Below are positions 35,555-44,364 of a stretch of DNA of 64,000 nt, piece by piece. The notes under the pieces are model-generated. The model did no database searches, was not told the DNA's origin, and was given only the letters and a program-made list of their open reading frames with translations. The DNA lies in the NCBI GenBank assembly GCA_003246895.1, contig QKCL01000069.1, forward strand, positions 1 to 64,000. The letters run 5' to 3'. This DNA is from Spirochaetota bacterium. Lineage in GTDB: Bacteria > Spirochaetota > UBA4802 > UBA5550. The position numbers were made by a program, and so were the translations under genes. The first letter of the stretch is position 1. Every line of letters begins with the position of its first letter.

Positions 35555-37225
35555 ATGCACATAGAACTTCTTGAAGCTTTAGTAAACCAGGTTGGAAGCA
35601 TAGTTCTTCTTGCTGTAATACTTTCGAGGTTCAGAATTTTCAGAAGCCTTCTCACACAGGATAGAATTCAATATAGATATCTCGTTCTTCTTGGAATATT
35701 TTTCGGACTCTTCGGGATTTTAAAAACATATTCAGGCATCCCCGTAAAGGGTGCTCTTGCAAATGCGAGAGTGGTTGGAGTTTTTGTGGGAGGACTAATC
35801 GGAGGGCCCGTTGTGGGTGTCCTGTCAGGAATTATTGCGGGTTTTCACAGGTGGGCCATAGATATCGGAGGTTTTACAGCATTTGCATGTATGGTTTCCA
35901 CAATAGTTGAAGGCGTCATGGCTGGCATGCTGAGCAAATACTTTTATAAGTCCGAAAAGAAATGGCTTTTTGCTCTTTACGCGGGTATTATTGCTGAGGC
36001 TGTCCAGATGGTCATAATTCTGCTGGTTGTGAGACCGTTTGATGACGCCTGGGGCCTGGTAAAAATCATTGGAATTCCAATGATTTTTGCAAACGGTATT
36101 GGTATAAGCATGTTCATAGCAATTGTTGAGCTTTTCTATAATGAGAGGGACAAGATAGCGGCCAGTCAGTCAAGGACTGTACTGAGTATTGCAAATGAGA
36201 CAATAAACCTGTTCAGAAGGGGGCTCACGGAGGAGACAACAAAGGCTGCAGCCATTATTATACGTTCAGTTACAGGCGCTTCAGCCGTTGCATTTACATC
36301 GAAGGACAAAATTCTGGCACATGTAGGGGTAGGTTCAGGTCATCATATTGCAGGAGCCAATATAGTGACAGAAATTACAAAGCGCGTTATTAATGAGGGA
36401 GTTTCGAGAATAGCAAACGACAAAAAGGATATTGCATGTGAGCACAAAGGCTGCAGGCTGAAGAGGGCAGTCATTGTTCCGCTTCGGGTAAAAAATGCAG
36501 TGGCCGGAACTCTCAAAATATATAAGGATGAAGCAATAACCCCTGTTGATGAGGAGATTGCGGAAGGGCTGGCATCACTCTTCTCCACCCAGATTGAACT
36601 GAGCCGTATTGATGAACAGGCAAAACTTCTTGACCAGGCTGAACTCATGGCCCTTCAGGCACAGATAAATCCCCACTTCCTTTTTAACGCCATAAACACC
36701 ATTGTGTCTTCAATAAGAACAAGTCCTGACCATGCAAGGGACCTTCTGATCAAACTCGGTTCATATTTCAGAAACAGTCTCAATCAGCCCGAGGAGATAA
36801 GCTTTTCACACGAAGTGGGGAATATAAATAATTATCTGGAGATAGAGAAGGCCAGATTCGGGGACAAGATAGATATCAGGTATAATATTGACAGGGATAT
36901 CAAACATAAGATTCCTCCCTTTACACTCCAGCCTCTGGTTGAAAATGCCCTGAAACATGGACTGCTCTCCAGGATTGAGGGTGGTTCAATAGAGATCAGA
37001 GCTGTGCAGATGGGGACAGATCTGAAAATAACCGTCAAGGATGACGGGATGGGAATTCCGAGCGACAAGCTTCCTGATCTCCTAAATGACAATGTGGATT
37101 CCGGCAGCGTGGGACTGAAAAATGTGAACAAGAGGCTCATCTACAGATATGGATCCGAAAGCGGTTTAAAAATAAAAAGCATGCCGGGATTCGGCACAGA
37201 AATATCATTTAGCATACCGGGGTAG
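35555..37225 (+). CDS. LytS/BtsS-type sensor histidine kinase (5TM-Lyt, GAF, His kinase)
   Basis: The 556-aa kinase has five to six N-terminal helices of the 5TM-5TMR_LYT type (about 1-190), a GAF-like domain (about 205-340), a LytS-type phospho-acceptor region (QAQINPHFLFNAINT) and an ATPase domain with the N box LVENALKHG and DDGMGI. I start at the ATG at 35555 (MHIELLEALVNQVG, which matches LytS N-termini); the open frame extends 27 nt upstream. It precedes its LytTR response regulator and a CstA transporter, the arrangement of E. coli BtsS-BtsR with the pyruvate transporter BtsT. Pyruvate sensing is a reasonable inference. Confidence 0.87.
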   Translation: MHIELLEALVNQVGSIVLLAVILSRFRIFRSLLTQDRIQYRYLVLLGIFFGLFGILKTYSGIPVKGALANARVVGVFVGGLIGGPVVGVLSGIIAGFHRWAIDIGGFTAFACMVSTIVEGVMAGMLSKYFYKSEKKWLFALYAGIIAEAVQMVIILLVVRPFDDAWGLVKIIGIPMIFANGIGISMFIAIVELFYNERDKIAASQSRTVLSIANETINLFRRGLTEETTKAAAIIIRSVTGASAVAFTSKDKILAHVGVGSGHHIAGANIVTEITKRVINEGVSRIANDKKDIACEHKGCRLKRAVIVPLRVKNAVAGTLKIYKDEAITPVDEEIAEGLASLFSTQIELSRIDEQAKLLDQAELMALQAQINPHFLFNAINTIVSSIRTSPDHARDLLIKLGSYFRNSLNQPEEISFSHEVGNINNYLEIEKARFGDKIDIRYNIDRDIKHKIPPFTLQPLVENALKHGLLSRIEGGSIEIRAVQMGTDLKITVKDDGMGIPSDKLPDLLNDNVDSGSVGLKNVNKRLIYRYGSESGLKIKSMPGFGTEISFSIPG

Positions 37226-37228
37226 AAC

Positions 37229-37990
37229 ATGAATGTTTTAATTGTTGATGATGAAAAGCCGGCAAGAGAAGAACTCAAGTATCTTCTTTCGGATTATGAA
37301 CATGTCAATGTTCTCGGGGAGGCTGGAGACGGTGAAAGTGCAGTGAGCATGGTTTATGAACTGAAGCCGGATGTGGTTTTTCTTGATATACAGATGCCGG
37401 TTGTTACAGGAATTGAAGTGGCAGAAATTCTCCTCAACAGTCCGGGAACCCCCTATATCATTTTTATAACCGCATATGATTCCTATGCAATAAAGGCATT
37501 TGAACTTCATGCAGTTGACTATCTCCTTAAACCCATTGAAAGGCAGAGGCTGTCCGCGAGTATTGATAGGGTGGAGGACCTGATAAGTTCACGTGATAAG
37601 GAAAATTCGACACTCAATGGACTTAAGGAAATGATCGGAAGCTTCAAGAGTGATAAAAAAACATCATACATAACAGTGTGCCGTGATGAAAGATTTTATC
37701 CCATACCTTTTGAACAGATCAAATATGCATATTCCGAAGGGAAAAAGACAATCCTTGTCACAACGGAAGGGAAATTTACATATAAAAATACCCTGCAGAA
37801 TGTTGAGGAGTCCATGACGGAGGATTTTATAAGGACCCATAAGAGTTATATTGTAAATATCAGATATATAGAAGAGATAGAACCCTGGTTTAATGGTGCC
37901 TACACAATAACTGTGAGAGGTGATGAACATGAAATTCCACTCAGCAGAAGCTATGCCCGAAAATTCAAGGAAGTGCTGAAAATGACCTGA
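37229..37990 (+). CDS. LytTR-family response regulator
   Basis: The 253-aa regulator has an N-terminal receiver (residues 1-125; VDDEKPAREE, phospho-acceptor Asp in VFLDIQMP, Lys in YLLKPI) and a C-terminal LytTR DNA-binding domain (about 140-250; FIRTHKSYIVNIRYIEEI). It starts 3 nt after the kinase stop, so the two form one unit. It probably activates the cstA-like gene that follows 125 nt downstream; no clear LytTR target is visible in that gap. Confidence 0.88.
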   Translation: MNVLIVDDEKPAREELKYLLSDYEHVNVLGEAGDGESAVSMVYELKPDVVFLDIQMPVVTGIEVAEILLNSPGTPYIIFITAYDSYAIKAFELHAVDYLLKPIERQRLSASIDRVEDLISSRDKENSTLNGLKEMIGSFKSDKKTSYITVCRDERFYPIPFEQIKYAYSEGKKTILVTTEGKFTYKNTLQNVEESMTEDFIRTHKSYIVNIRYIEEIEPWFNGAYTITVRGDEHEIPLSRSYARKFKEVLKMT

Positions 37991-38115
37991 AAGGCAGGGA
38001 TGCATCTTATCCTGTATATCTGCAACTTGGTACCCATATAAGACATCTTGAGGAAAAAAATCACAAATTTAGCAATAAAGAGTTATTATCTATCATAATT
38101 TATTGGAGGTAAATC

Positions 38116-39552
38116 ATGATCAGCTTTTTATTGTCAATAGCAGCTTTAATTGCCGGTTATTTTATCTACGGAAATATTGTAGATAAAATTTTTGGGGCTA
38201 ATGGAAACAATGCGACCCCTGCCAGCCGGATAAATGACGGCGTGGATTTTGTTCCGCTGCCATGGTATAAAATTTTTATGATACAGACACTTAATATAGC
38301 AGGTCTGGGGCCTATCATTGGTGCAATAATGGGTGCTCTTTATGGTCCTGCGGCTTTCCTGTGGATTGTACTTGGAAGTATCTTCGCGGGTGCGGTACAC
38401 GATTATTTTTCCGGAATGCTTTCATTGAGACATGATGGAGAGAGTATATCCGAGGTTGTTGGTAATTATCTTGGAAATTTTATGCGTCAGTTCATGAGAT
38501 TTTTCTCTGTTGTTCTTCTTCTTTTTGTCGGTGTTGTTTTTATACTTGGTCCATCTAAACTTCTTGCGAACATGCAGTTTGGTGGTGTCTTCAATCAGTC
38601 ATGGGTGTGGCTGCTTATCATAATCGGTTATTATTTCCTTGCAACAATCGTTCCAATAGACAAGATAATAGGAAGGGTTTACCCTGTATTCGGTGTTGTA
38701 CTCCTTATCATGGCACTTGGTATTGGCGGTGTTCTGATTTTTACAGGTGCCAATATTCCTGAAATATCATTTCATAACTATCATCCAAAGGGACTGCCCT
38801 TATGGCCTTTGATGTTTATAACAATAGCCTGCGGTGCTCTCAGCGGATTCCACGCGACCCAGTCGCCTGTTATGGCGAGATGTCTTCAGGATGAGAGACA
38901 CGGCCGCAGAGTTTTCTACGGAGCGATGATAACAGAAGGTGCAATTGCACTTGTTTGGGCTGCGGCAGCAATGTCATTCTTTGGCGGAATTGAAGGACTT
39001 AATGCAACTCTTGGAAAAGGCGGTTGGGCTGTTGTTGTTCATAAGGCATCAATAGGTCTCATGGGACCAATAGGAGGATTCCTTGCAATACTTGGTGTAA
39101 TTGCATGTCCAATTACATCCGGAGATACTGCTTTCAGAAGTGCAAGGCTTACAATTGCCGATGCCCTTGACCTCAAGCAGAGGCCCATAAGAAACAGGCT
39201 TCTCATCGCAATTCCTCTTTTTGCACTTGCAATTGCAATTACATATCTTCCATGGCAGGTAATCTGGAGATATTTTGCATTCTCCAATCAGACACTTGCA
39301 ACTATTGTTCTATGGGCAAGCGCAATGTTCCTTGCTATTAACAACAAGTTCCACTGGATTGCTACAATTCCTGCAACATTCATGACAGCAGTATGTACAA
39401 CATATATTCTCATGGCACCTGAAGGATTCAAACTGTCAACTTCAATTGCCTACCCTGTAGGAATCGTGGTGGCACTCTTTGCATTCACATCTTTTGTTGC
39501 ATATCTCTTCCCCAAAGGGAGATCATCTGCAACTGCTACAGAAACAGACTAG
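38116..39552 (+). CDS. cstA: CstA family carbon-starvation / pyruvate-type transporter
   Basis: The 478-aa protein has about twelve to fourteen membrane helices and CstA landmarks: ARINDGVDFVP-type start (ASRINDGVDFVP), IAGLGPIIGAIMGA, GAVHDYFSGMLSLRH, FHATQSPVMARCL and CPITSGDTAFRSARL. It is shorter than E. coli CstA (701 aa), like many CstA homologues of anaerobes. Characterised members import pyruvate or peptides. The LytS-LytTR pair upstream supports control by external pyruvate. TTGGAGG precedes the ATG and a terminator follows. Confidence 0.9.
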   Translation: MISFLLSIAALIAGYFIYGNIVDKIFGANGNNATPASRINDGVDFVPLPWYKIFMIQTLNIAGLGPIIGAIMGALYGPAAFLWIVLGSIFAGAVHDYFSGMLSLRHDGESISEVVGNYLGNFMRQFMRFFSVVLLLFVGVVFILGPSKLLANMQFGGVFNQSWVWLLIIIGYYFLATIVPIDKIIGRVYPVFGVVLLIMALGIGGVLIFTGANIPEISFHNYHPKGLPLWPLMFITIACGALSGFHATQSPVMARCLQDERHGRRVFYGAMITEGAIALVWAAAAMSFFGGIEGLNATLGKGGWAVVVHKASIGLMGPIGGFLAILGVIACPITSGDTAFRSARLTIADALDLKQRPIRNRLLIAIPLFALAIAITYLPWQVIWRYFAFSNQTLATIVLWASAMFLAINNKFHWIATIPATFMTAVCTTYILMAPEGFKLSTSIAYPVGIVVALFAFTSFVAYLFPKGRSSATATETD

Positions 39553-39578
39553 AATACTATTTAACAATATGAAAGTAC

Positions 39579-39607
39579 AAAGCGGGCACATGCTGCCCGC
39601 TTTTTTT
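39579..39607 (+). terminator. Rho-independent terminator after cstA
   Basis: AGCGGGCA (39581-39588) and TGCCCGCT (39594-39601) enclose a 5-nt loop. Two more A-T pairs extend the base, and a run of seven T starts at 39601. It separates cstA from the V-ATPase operon. Confidence 0.92.
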
Positions 39608-39677
39608 ATTTCCCCTGCAGAATCAATAATTTGAAATTCCCCTGTCTTTGATTAATTTTGAATGAGGGGGTTCCGGT

Positions 39678-39998
39678 ATGAAACTTCATGACAATATAAT
39701 TTTTGAGATTAAGGAAGCGGAAAGAAATTCAAAAACGGCCATAGAAGAAGCTATAATGAAAGGTGAAGAGAGGCTCAAAGAGGTCGAGGCAAAAATAAGG
39801 GATGAGTTCAACGTAAAGCACGCGAAACTCAGAGAGGAACTGAAGGATGATTTCTCCAAAAGGCTATTAATGGCTGAATCGGAGTTTTCAGAAGTAATGA
39901 GAGAGAGTTCTGAACTGAAAAATGAGCTGGGTAAACTTTCCGAAAGCAAATATGAAATACTCATGAATCTTTTCTTAAACCGGACCGGAGAGGGGTAA
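39678..39998 (+). CDS. V/A-type ATPase peripheral stalk subunit G/H-like
   Basis: The 106-aa protein is highly charged and almost entirely helical coiled coil (residues about 5-95), the hallmark of the G/H (EG-stalk) subunit that pairs with subunit E. Sequence alone is not diagnostic, but it is the first gene of the V-ATPase operon, in the G-I-K-E-C-F-A-B-D order, and its stop codon touches the start of subunit I. Confidence 0.75.
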   Translation: MKLHDNIIFEIKEAERNSKTAIEEAIMKGEERLKEVEAKIRDEFNVKHAKLREELKDDFSKRLLMAESEFSEVMRESSELKNELGKLSESKYEILMNLFLNRTGEG

Positions 39999-41993
39999 AT
40001 GTCCATTTCAAAAATGTACAGGGTACTGGCATGCGGACATGTTGATGAAAGAGACAGGCTGCTGGGAGAACTGCAGCATCTCGCTATTGTTGAAGTATCA
40101 GATATTAATAGTGATAGGATATCAGAAGACAATGAAATAAGTAAAATAATAGAATCTGATTCAGAACGGCTTCAGTCAGTAAAGGTTCTTCTTGAAAAAA
40201 TGAAAACATACAGTCCTGAAGATAAAGTTTTTTCAAGGTTCATGACGGGGCCTGCTTTAATAAAACGGGACAGGTACGATGAAATATGGAACTCTGAAGA
40301 AACCTTGTTTAAAATAAGAACCGGCAAAGAACTCTTTGAAGCTCTTGAAAAAGTGGATGCCAAAAGGGAATCACTCAAGGTTTCCATGGAAGAGCTCAGC
40401 CCCTTCAGAGGCCTTGACTTTTCATTCTCAGAGTTGAGAAGCCTCTGGTATGCGGAATTCAGAGTTATTTCAGCGGAGGAAGCGGTATTCAATGAAATAG
40501 AAAAAAATGATAAAATAGAAATTTTCAGGGCCGGAGAAAAGGATACTGCTCTGCTTCTGTTTCATAAATCTCATAACAGGGAAGTGGCGGAATTTACAGG
40601 CAGGTTAAATGCCGAATTTCTCCAGGTGCCTTCATCCTTTGATAATCCTGCAGAATCATTCAATGAGCTTAAAGAAAAAGTTGAGAGCGTTGAAAATGAA
40701 ACCATTGATATAGAGAAAAAGATCAGGTCATTTGCCGTTTCATCAATTCAGCATCTGTCGGCAGTGAAAGAATATGGTGAAAATATGCTTTTGAGGAGAG
40801 ATGCCCTTATGGGCGTAGATTCCGGAAGAAGCAGTTTTATCATGAAGGGGTGGATAGACATTGATGACATCCCTCTCCTCCATGAGCTTGAAAAGAAATT
40901 CAGTACTGTTGAATGTTTTACTGAAAAACCTGAAGCCGGAGAAAATCCTCCAATAAAACTCAAGGACACAAAACTTTTCAGTCCCTTTCAGATGTTTGTA
41001 AAAATGTACAGCATGCCTGCATACGGTACAGTTGACCCAAGCAGGTTTACGGCGTTTTTCTTTGCACTCTTCCTTGGCATAACACTCACCGATGCGGCAT
41101 ATGGACTTGTTCTTGCAGTTTTATCAGCAGCAGGGCTTATACTTTTCAGAAGAAAACCGGATATTCTCTGGATAACATTCTGGGGGGGCCTCTTTACTGT
41201 TGCAGCAGGGCTCCTGACGGGAGGAATAGCAGGAGATCTTTTCAGAAACAGCTCACCATATGTTTCATCCGGGCAAATGATCTCTTTCAGAAAATATTTC
41301 ATGTGGTTTGACCCTCTCGTGGATCCCATGATGTTCTTCAGGATTGCACTTGCCCTGGGTGTCATTCAGATTCTGTCCGGCCTTGCCATTGGATTTGTCC
41401 ATGACTTAAGGATAGGAAGATACTCCGATGCATTTTTTGACAGGCTTACATGGTTCTTCATTGTCGGAATGTCCGTGAAGATTCTTCTGTCTTCAAAAAT
41501 TTCAGTTGATATGTCTCTCGTACCATATGATGAGCCGCTGTTCACCGGCAGTTACCTGAAATATGAATCTGTTTTGCCTGTTTTCATGTCCCTTCTGATC
41601 CTGTTCTTTGGAGGCAGGGAGGAGAAGTCCTGGCCGTTCAGAATCTTTGTTGGGTTCCTTAAACTCACAGTGCTGAGCGGAATTTTTTCATATCTAGGGG
41701 ACATCCTTTCATATATCCGGCTTATGGCCCTTGGAATGGTCACAGCTGGAATAGGAATGGCCGTTAACGCCATAGCATTTATGTCAGCCGATATCCCTGT
41801 TGCCGGTTTCATTATTACATTGATTATTCTTGTAATTGGACATACTTTCAATTTAGCGATAAATCTTATTGGAGGGTTTGTCCATTCCATGCGTCTGCAG
41901 TATGTGGAATTTTTTACAAAGTTTTTTACAGGAGGAGGCAGGGTGTTCAGGCCTCTTTCAGATATTGAGGATAAAATAAAATTTCAGCCATGA
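39999..41993 (+). CDS. V/A-type ATPase subunit I (membrane stator, a-subunit equivalent)
   Basis: The 664-aa protein has an N-terminal cytoplasmic half with coiled coils (1-340) and a C-terminal half with about seven or eight membrane helices (from about residue 350). Family motifs include PAYGTVDPSRFTAFFFALFLG, TDAAYGLVLA and SYIRLMALGMVTAGIGMA, whose Arg is the conserved residue facing the rotor glutamate. It supplies the half channels for ion flow. It begins directly after the stop of the preceding gene. Confidence 0.93.
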   Translation: MSISKMYRVLACGHVDERDRLLGELQHLAIVEVSDINSDRISEDNEISKIIESDSERLQSVKVLLEKMKTYSPEDKVFSRFMTGPALIKRDRYDEIWNSEETLFKIRTGKELFEALEKVDAKRESLKVSMEELSPFRGLDFSFSELRSLWYAEFRVISAEEAVFNEIEKNDKIEIFRAGEKDTALLLFHKSHNREVAEFTGRLNAEFLQVPSSFDNPAESFNELKEKVESVENETIDIEKKIRSFAVSSIQHLSAVKEYGENMLLRRDALMGVDSGRSSFIMKGWIDIDDIPLLHELEKKFSTVECFTEKPEAGENPPIKLKDTKLFSPFQMFVKMYSMPAYGTVDPSRFTAFFFALFLGITLTDAAYGLVLAVLSAAGLILFRRKPDILWITFWGGLFTVAAGLLTGGIAGDLFRNSSPYVSSGQMISFRKYFMWFDPLVDPMMFFRIALALGVIQILSGLAIGFVHDLRIGRYSDAFFDRLTWFFIVGMSVKILLSSKISVDMSLVPYDEPLFTGSYLKYESVLPVFMSLLILFFGGREEKSWPFRIFVGFLKLTVLSGIFSYLGDILSYIRLMALGMVTAGIGMAVNAIAFMSADIPVAGFIITLIILVIGHTFNLAINLIGGFVHSMRLQYVEFFTKFFTGGGRVFRPLSDIEDKIKFQP

Positions 41994-42002
41994 GAGGTTT
42001 AT

Positions 42003-42479
42003 ATGAATGATATAGGTTTTGCCATAGCAATTTTCGGGGCAGCATTTACTGCAATATTTGCCGGAATAGGTTCCGCAATCGGGATTTCAAAACCTGGTCA
42101 GGCTGCTGCCGGAGTGCTCAGGGAGGATCCGGACAAGTTTGGAAGCCTTTTTCTACTGGTGGTACTCCCGGGGACACAGGGTTTCTATGGATTCATTGCA
42201 GCTTTTCTGGTAATAATTAAACTTGGTATGCTCGGGGACAAAATAGTGACACCTGACCTTTGGCAGGGTGTTCAGATCTTTCTTGCATGTCTGCCGGTGG
42301 CAGTAACAGGCTTTATTTCTGCAATTCACCAGAGTCATGTGTGTATGGCGGGAATTCATCTGGTTGCAAAACATTCCGGTGAGGCCATGAAGGGAGTCAT
42401 ATTTGCAGCAATGGTTGAAACATATGCCGTGCTTGGTCTGCTCATTACATTCTTTCTGTTAAACGGTATCAGGTTGTGA
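42003..42479 (+). CDS. V/A-type ATPase subunit K (rotor proteolipid), Na+-type residues
   Basis: The 158-aa proteolipid consists of two fused hairpins (four helices). The second has the ion-binding Glu139 (MVETYAVLG); the first lacks a carboxylate, so each K subunit binds one ion. The residues that hold Na+ in the Enterococcus hirae NtpK ring are all present: L55, T58 and Q59 (LPGTQGFYG), Q110 and E139. This strongly suggests Na+ as the coupling ion. It lies 9 nt after subunit I. Confidence 0.93.
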   Translation: MNDIGFAIAIFGAAFTAIFAGIGSAIGISKPGQAAAGVLREDPDKFGSLFLLVVLPGTQGFYGFIAAFLVIIKLGMLGDKIVTPDLWQGVQIFLACLPVAVTGFISAIHQSHVCMAGIHLVAKHSGEAMKGVIFAAMVETYAVLGLLITFFLLNGIRL

Positions 42480-42482
42480 CAG

Positions 42483-43070
42483 ATGAAAGTTATTGAAAAA
42501 ATAAATGAAGACAGGGAAGCAAAAATAAGGGAAGTCGAAAGTGAATATGAACTGCGTATTACAAAAATCAAAGAGGACTATGAACTTAAGTGGAACAGTA
42601 CTCTCCGGACTGAACAGGAAAAACATAATTATGAACTGGTACTGGCCCTTAACAGAATAAGAAACGGCCATCTGATTAAAAGAGACATGGACATTCTCAG
42701 AGAGAAACAGATGCTCATTGACAGATACATGGAAAGGATAGTGGAAGATGTTATTTCAGACCCTGAACTCTATGCAGGGTTTATAAGGCATACGGCAGCG
42801 GCGGGTGCCGGACTGGGAATGAGGGAGATCCTCATAAACATGAACGATCATGATATTTTCGATGAGACTTTCATTGAGTCTCTCAACAGTGAGGCCCGGT
42901 CTTTTTGTGAAGAATGGGGCGGATTTTACATAGGGAAAGAGCGTATTGATGAAAAGGGCATTGTAATAGTCAATGGCAGAAGACGAATAAACGGAACGGT
43001 CAGGGCCTATGTTGAAGAGTTCCGAAGAAACAGCATCGTAGAAATTTCAGAAATGCTTTTCAGGGAGTAA
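42483..43070 (+). CDS. V/A-type ATPase subunit E (peripheral stalk)
   Basis: The 195-aa protein has a long N-terminal helix (about 1-85) and a globular C-terminal part (about 95-195), the layout of subunit E, which pairs with the G/H subunit in the outer stalk. Sequence identity to known E subunits is not obvious, so the call rests on architecture, size and position between K and C. Confidence 0.82.
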   Translation: MKVIEKINEDREAKIREVESEYELRITKIKEDYELKWNSTLRTEQEKHNYELVLALNRIRNGHLIKRDMDILREKQMLIDRYMERIVEDVISDPELYAGFIRHTAAAGAGLGMREILINMNDHDIFDETFIESLNSEARSFCEEWGGFYIGKERIDEKGIVIVNGRRRINGTVRAYVEEFRRNSIVEISEMLFRE

Positions 43071-43075
43071 GTAAC

Positions 43076-44056
43076 ATGCTGCGAATGGGAAAAAAGGTGA
43101 ATAATGATGTATTCCTGGTCGCACTGATCAGGGCACTTGAGGTGAGACTGCCGGATAGATCTCTTCTGGAACAGCTCAGATCCTGTATAACCATGAGTGA
43201 GGCTTCTGAAAAAATGGAGAAAAGTCTTTTCTCCGGATTTCTCAGGGAAGGAGAAAGTTTTGACTCCGAAAGGTTTATGGAAAAATCCCTGTCATGGGCC
43301 CTGGGAGTTGTACAAGAGTATTCTGAAAATCCTGTACTCATGCCCTATCTCAGGTCAGGGTTTGATTGTCTCAACTGCATAATATGTCTTAAAAGCAGGC
43401 TCACAGAGACGGATTATTCAGCATTATCAGGACTCGGAAGCTGCAGTACAGAAGAAATGAAGAGAATTTTTGAAACTGAGAAGTATTCATCACTTCCTGC
43501 TGAGTTCAATGAAGCTGTACTGAAATCAGTTGAGGGCTACTTTGAGAACAGGGAACTTCTCCTGATAGATTTACATTTTGAGAAAGCCCTTTACAGATAC
43601 AGGAAGAGACTTGTTTCTCAAATGAACAGTGAACTTATGGAGAGGTACCAGTCTGCGGAAATAGACATGAAAAACCTTTCATCTGCAGTGAGGATTCGCG
43701 AGTTCAGCCTTGTAAAAGACTTCCTGAAAAATTTTTTCATCCCCGGCGGAAATTTGACCTTTGAGGAATACAGTACTCTCTTTAAGTCAGGTGAAAACAG
43801 ATATTTATACATGAAAGACCCTGACTCTGAAATTTCAAACACAACCATCGGCTCTTTAGATTTTGAAATAAGGTCACTGAAATATCTTTATTCAATACTT
43901 TCCGAATCGGATTACGGAATTTTCGGACCGGAACCGGTCATTGCCTTTGTGAAAAGAATTGAGCATCGGTCAGGTCTTGTTTCTTTCGTTTTACAGAACA
44001 TTGCCTGCAACTGCAGAACTGACATGGAAAGGCTTCTGTGGGGAGGTTTATTATGA
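43076..44056 (+). CDS. V/A-type ATPase subunit C (d-subunit equivalent)
   Basis: The 326-aa soluble, helical protein occupies the C (NtpC/AtpC) position, where it forms the socket between the rotor ring and the central stalk. Length and helix content fit. It starts 5 nt after subunit E and overlaps the start of subunit F by 4 nt (ATGA). Confidence 0.85.
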   Translation: MLRMGKKVNNDVFLVALIRALEVRLPDRSLLEQLRSCITMSEASEKMEKSLFSGFLREGESFDSERFMEKSLSWALGVVQEYSENPVLMPYLRSGFDCLNCIICLKSRLTETDYSALSGLGSCSTEEMKRIFETEKYSSLPAEFNEAVLKSVEGYFENRELLLIDLHFEKALYRYRKRLVSQMNSELMERYQSAEIDMKNLSSAVRIREFSLVKDFLKNFFIPGGNLTFEEYSTLFKSGENRYLYMKDPDSEISNTTIGSLDFEIRSLKYLYSILSESDYGIFGPEPVIAFVKRIEHRSGLVSFVLQNIACNCRTDMERLLWGGLL

Positions 44057-44364
44057 GAATTATTTTTGTGGGGAGAGAGTGTGAAATATTTTATTTCAGA
44101 TCATCCGGAGCAGAGGCGGTCCTTATTGAAGATCCCTCGGGTTTCAGCAGTTACATTGAAACGCTTTTACAGCACAGTGACATGATGATCTTTGCCACCA
44201 ATGAATATACAGAGAAAATCTCTCCTGAACTTATTGAAAAACTATGGAAGAGAAATATTTCGGTAACCTCCCTTTCCGAAAAAGAAAGGGCCTTCAGCTA
44301 TACCGGGGAAATTCTTTTTGAAAAGATATCAAGGGCTGTTGGAATAAATGTAAGGAATCTGTAA
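44053..44364 (+). CDS. V/A-type ATPase subunit F (central stalk)
   Basis: The 103-aa protein has an N-terminal Rossmann-like core (RIIFVGRE, then MMIFATNEYTEKISPELIEKL) and a C-terminal helix, as in the V-ATPase F subunit, which binds subunit D. The start at 44053 overlaps the stop of subunit C and has GGGAGG 6 nt upstream. An in-frame ATG 15 nt earlier lies before the ribosome site and is rejected. Confidence 0.88.
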   Translation: MRIIFVGRECEIFYFRSSGAEAVLIEDPSGFSSYIETLLQHSDMMIFATNEYTEKISPELIEKLWKRNISVTSLSEKERAFSYTGEILFEKISRAVGINVRNL

